From NCBI GenBank assembly GCA_902581285.1, contig CACHNP010000016.1:1-35839 (forward strand): 35,839 nt of DNA. Reading direction: 5' to 3'. The first letter of the stretch is position 1; every line of letters begins with the position of its first letter. The stretch is from an uncultured Gammaproteobacteria bacterium. Its GTDB lineage: Bacteria; Pseudomonadota; Gammaproteobacteria; Coxiellales; Coxiellaceae. The translations under genes were made by a program, and so were the position numbers. This document shows positions 33,187-35,839 of the stretch, in pieces. The notes under the pieces are model-generated. The model saw nothing but the letters and a program-made list of their open reading frames with translations. It was not told the DNA's origin and did no database searches.

Positions 33187-34737
33187 TTAATCCAGTACGT
33201 CAGTAGCAACGTGGTAATCGGGGTCTTCGATGACATTAATATCAACCATGCTGCCCGCTCTTCCAAGCAGTAATCTGCATTCAGAACTAAGGTGTTTAAG
33301 GTGTAGCTCTTTATTTTGTTTACTGTATAGCTCGGTCACATAGACGATAGCATCAATGGCTGAGTGATCCATAACACGTGAATACTTGAAATCAATAATC
33401 ACTTTTCTTGGATCCTGCTGAGCTGAAAATAGTTTTTTAAAAGTGGTTGAGGATCCGAAGAAAAGGGGCCCATGAACGACGTACAATTTGCTGTGATCTT
33501 CAAGCACACTCTCTTCCGCGTGTATGTTTTTCGCTGTTTGCCAAGCAAACACTAGAGCGGCTAATATAACGCCAACCACGACGGCAGTGGCTAAGTTTGT
33601 TACCACGGTTGTTGCGGTTACGACGATGATGATAAGTGCGTCATGAGGTGGTATTTTTCGTATGAATTTAAATGTTGCCCACTCGAATGTTTCTATGACG
33701 ACCATGAACATCACTCCTACTAGCGCTGCCAATGGTATCATTTCTATGTAGTTCCATAATAACAAAATAAAGATTAATAAAAAAACACCGGCCACGATGC
33801 CTGATAATCGTCCACGTCCGCCTGACGTGATATTAATCATACTCTGTCCAATCATGGCACAGCCTCCCATGCTTTGAAAGCAACCCGAAAGAATGTTACC
33901 TGCTCCTTGAGCGATGCACTCCCGATTTCCTTTCCCGTGTGTATTGGTTCTTTCATCAATCAGTGATAGTGTCATTAATGATTCTGAAAGACCAATGATA
34001 GCAAGTATCATGGCGTACGGTAGGATGACCGAAAATGTAGACCAATTTAAAGTCACACGAGGTAATGAAAACGGTGGGAAGTGAGCTGAAACCTGAGCCC
34101 CTGACATCATGTCCTTAACCAGGTGTGTGTTGACATTGCCGATGATAACAATGCAGGTAACGACAATAATAGCGGTTAAGGCAGCTGGGATTTTTTTTGT
34201 TATTTTAGGTAAGAAATGCGTGATTGCCATGGCAATAAGCACCAGACTGATCATGGTATAAAGCGATTTTCCATGCAACCAATGCGTTGGTTGGCTTGGT
34301 GTTGGTAAAGTTGAAAATTGATGTAATTGAGCTAGAAAGATAACAATTGCCAGCCCATTCACAAAACCGACCATCACGGACTTAGGTAGCATGCGGATAC
34401 ATTTCCCAAGACGTAAGATACCAGCTAGGATTTGAATGACGCCGGTTAAAATAACGGTTGCAAAAAGAAACGATAAATTATATTGGCTTACTAGCGAGAC
34501 CATAACAACAGCCATGGATCCGGTTGCGCCAGAAATCATGCCAGGCCTACCGCCAAACAGGGCAGATGTTAGGCACATAATAAAAGCAGCAAACAAACCC
34601 ACTTGAGGGCTGACATGCGCAACTAAAGCAAATGCGATCGCTTCTGGAATCAGCGCTAACGCCACAGTTAAGCCTGAGAAAAAATCGACATGTAAGTAAC
34701 CGTCCTGTGGTAAAAAATACTGTTTAATTGTGTTCAT
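33187..34737 (-). CDS. SulP family inorganic anion transporter with STAS domain
   Basis: The 516-residue inner-membrane protein carries anions such as sulfate or bicarbonate; which one is not decidable from sequence. The N-terminal 390 residues form the SulP membrane domain with VDFFSGLTVALALIPEAIAF, GLFAAFIMCLTSALFGGRPG, MISGATGSMAVVMVSL and a QGAGNILSGCFQSMGGCAMI block typical of the family, then long hydrophobic helices. Residues about 405-516 are a STAS regulatory domain: LYVVHGPLFFGSS and KVIIDFKYSRVMDHSAIDAI. The start at 34737 fits. A nine-base inverted repeat lies 114 bases upstream. No carbonic anhydrase or sulfate-assimilation gene is adjacent. Confidence 0.93.
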   Translation of the reverse strand: MNTIKQYFLPQDGYLHVDFFSGLTVALALIPEAIAFALVAHVSPQVGLFAAFIMCLTSALFGGRPGMISGATGSMAVVMVSLVSQYNLSFLFATVILTGVIQILAGILRLGKCIRMLPKSVMVGFVNGLAIVIFLAQLHQFSTLPTPSQPTHWLHGKSLYTMISLVLIAMAITHFLPKITKKIPAALTAIIVVTCIVIIGNVNTHLVKDMMSGAQVSAHFPPFSLPRVTLNWSTFSVILPYAMILAIIGLSESLMTLSLIDERTNTHGKGNRECIAQGAGNILSGCFQSMGGCAMIGQSMINITSGGRGRLSGIVAGVFLLIFILLLWNYIEMIPLAALVGVMFMVVIETFEWATFKFIRKIPPHDALIIIVVTATTVVTNLATAVVVGVILAALVFAWQTAKNIHAEESVLEDHSKLYVVHGPLFFGSSTTFKKLFSAQQDPRKVIIDFKYSRVMDHSAIDAIVYVTELYSKQNKELHLKHLSSECRLLLGRAGSMVDINVIEDPDYHVATDVLD

Positions 34738-34850
34738 GAACGTCTCTTGGTTTATGTCTTATTGAGGTTAAAGGAGAATGGAATAAGTGCCTTTTTTTAA
34801 AACGAGGATTATACCCAAATTGCCCAGTAATAACCAGGCTTGAACTGTGG

Positions 34851-34875
34851 GTTACGCAAAAACAGATTGCGTAAC
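34851..34875. promoter_or_regulatory. Inverted repeat upstream of sulP
   Basis: GTTACGCAA (34851-34859) and TTGCGTAAC (34867-34875) form a perfect nine-base repeat with a seven-base centre, between the divergent sulP and small membrane protein genes. It lacks a T tract on either strand, so an operator for one or both genes is the likelier reading. Confidence 0.45.
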
Positions 34876-34979
34876 TAACGCTTATGGTGAAGTCCAACAG
34901 ATGTCAGATAAAGTGTTTTTTTTTTGATGTAACATATTGATTTTTTCTTCATAAAACAGGAAAATTTTTTAAAATGATC

Positions 34980-34985
34980 TATAAT
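34980..34985 (+). promoter_or_regulatory. -10 element of the small membrane protein gene
   Basis: A perfect TATAAT lies 31 bases upstream of ATG 35017. The -35 region (around 34957) is poor, so an activator may be needed. Confidence 0.4.
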
Positions 34986-35016
34986 TACTGTATCGTTAAG
35001 TTTAGAGGAGGTGGTT

Positions 35017-35367
35017 ATGTCGAATTTCTTTAATGATCATTGGAATCGAGTCAAGACTATGTGGGGCGCATTTATTTTAGGCGGTGTTTTTATTTTCCTA
35101 AAGCTCTCATTATTTGGGGTTATTTTAGCGGTGGCTGCTGCGGGGGCAGCATTTGTGTTAAAAGATAATGCGGCAGCTGAAGTGAGGACGCACTTTAGCC
35201 ATTTGATTAAAGTGACCTTGTTGGTGATCGTGGTGTTTGTTGTGACTTCTATACTGACATTTCTACATATTTTAATGTTGATACTGGGACTAGCAATGAT
35301 TGCTTTTGGCGCTTTATGCTTATATAAAGCATTGAGTAAACAGGCTTTGGATTTTATCCAATCTTAA
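35017..35367 (+). CDS. Small inner-membrane protein of unknown function
   Basis: The 116-residue protein has a short polar N-terminus and two hydrophobic regions, each long enough for one or two helices: WGAFILGGVFIFLKLSLFG with VILAVAAAGAAFVL, and VTLLVIVVFVVTSILTFLH with ILMLILGLAMIAFGALCL. A short charged stretch between them, KDNAAAEVRTHFSH, would be a loop. ATG 35017 is chosen over GTG 35011 because GAGGAGG lies seven bases before it. The layout resembles small four-helix membrane proteins, but no family is recognised. Its end overlaps by 14 bases the gene on the other strand. Confidence 0.7.
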   Translation: MSNFFNDHWNRVKTMWGAFILGGVFIFLKLSLFGVILAVAAAGAAFVLKDNAAAEVRTHFSHLIKVTLLVIVVFVVTSILTFLHILMLILGLAMIAFGALCLYKALSKQALDFIQS

Positions 35368-35839
35368 CCCAGTCGTTACCCCAGTCGTTGTCAGTGTTTG
35401 TTGGTGTAGACCCAAGCTCTTCCTCGACGTTAATGCAGAATTGGTATAATTCACACCATGGGTAACCTGGGGGTAACTTATTGTCATATGCTGCTGTATC
35501 GTTAATTTGGGTTAATGTGGTGTGAGATGCTCCTTTCTTTTTACTCCTACCTCCCATTATCTCTATTATTTTTGGTACTGTGGAGCAACCTAAAACCTCA
35601 TTGTCATGAACATCACTAACTGCACGCGAGAAAATTGCGTAAGGTGAGTTGTTGCCGAGTCTTTTTTGATTTGCTTTGTAAAGAGCTTTTATCTGTCCAA
35701 GCAGGTGATTATGATAACATCCATTAGAATTATAAATCTTGTCTAGAATGTTTTTAATCTGCTGCATTATCGACTGAACTTTAGGGTTGTTGTTTTTTTT
35801 CCAATCCGATGTTAATTGCTTGTATGCCTTATTGTATCT
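35354..35839 (-). CDS. Partial protein of unknown function (runs off the right edge)
   Basis: The frame is open from the stop at 35354 to the last base of the window, giving 161 residues of a protein whose N-terminus lies outside; the internal ATG at 35767 is probably not the true start, since coding-like sequence (RYNKAYKQLTSDWKK) continues upstream of it. The visible part is mainly helical and polar, with IIEIMGGRSKKKG in the middle and an acidic asparagine/tryptophan-rich end, TNTDNDWGNDWVKIG. PWCELYQFC holds two nearby cysteines. No family is recognised. Confidence 0.65.
   Translation of the reverse strand, partial: RYNKAYKQLTSDWKKNNNPKVQSIMQQIKNILDKIYNSNGCYHNHLLGQIKALYKANQKRLGNNSPYAIFSRAVSDVHDNEVLGCSTVPKIIEIMGGRSKKKGASHTTLTQINDTAAYDNKLPPGYPWCELYQFCINVEEELGSTPTNTDNDWGNDWVKIG

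Overview
The window is AT-rich, gene-dense bacterial chromosome. The housekeeping genes (pdxH, dusA, rpmE, bolA, yciB, a yciO-like gene, the block scpA-scpB-rluB, tsaD, plsY, orn) point to a gammaproteobacterium. The low G+C and seven small exported orphan proteins suggest a host-associated lineage, possibly Legionellales or relatives; this placement is inference. No rRNA, tRNA, insertion sequence, integrase or CRISPR array was seen.

Layout. 1-2526: the start of a methyltransferase-like gene cut by the left edge, pdxH and an MFS exporter. 2700-7630: an exported orphan protein, then a leftward YtrA-type GntR regulator / ABC ATPase / permease operon with a second, duplicated permease behind a hairpin, and an orphan membrane protein. 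7886-9134: dusA convergent with rpmE; the rpmE terminator appears to lie inside the end of dusA. 9146-16353: a divergent pair of accessory genes, one coding for a 402-residue protein with the two halves of a SET domain in reversed order, the other for a 1921-residue VgrG whose long C-terminal extension resembles VasX/BTH_I2691-type T6SS effectors. No other T6SS gene and no obvious immunity gene lies beside it. 16526-23055: bolA-yciB, yciO-like, two tandem exported paralogues of an unrecognised family, and scpA-scpB-rluB. 23207-26813: exported and proline/lysine-rich orphans, then a LemA / GIDE-like / LemA-like membrane operon. 26862-30846: tsaD, plsY, a small exported protein split by a ten-A tract, and an orn/5'-nucleotidase operon. 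30966-35839: an exported alpha/beta-hydrolase-like protein with tyrosine at the nucleophile position, a small exported protein, a SulP anion transporter, a small membrane protein and an orphan gene cut by the right edge.

How genes may work together. ScpA and ScpB are the partners of SMC in chromosome segregation. Orn makes mononucleotides that the neighbouring 5'-nucleotidase could dephosphorylate. The GntR regulator probably represses its own transporter operon through a palindrome lying on its promoter. The most unusual items are the permuted SET protein, the VgrG fusion, the tandem exported family and the A10-split gene.
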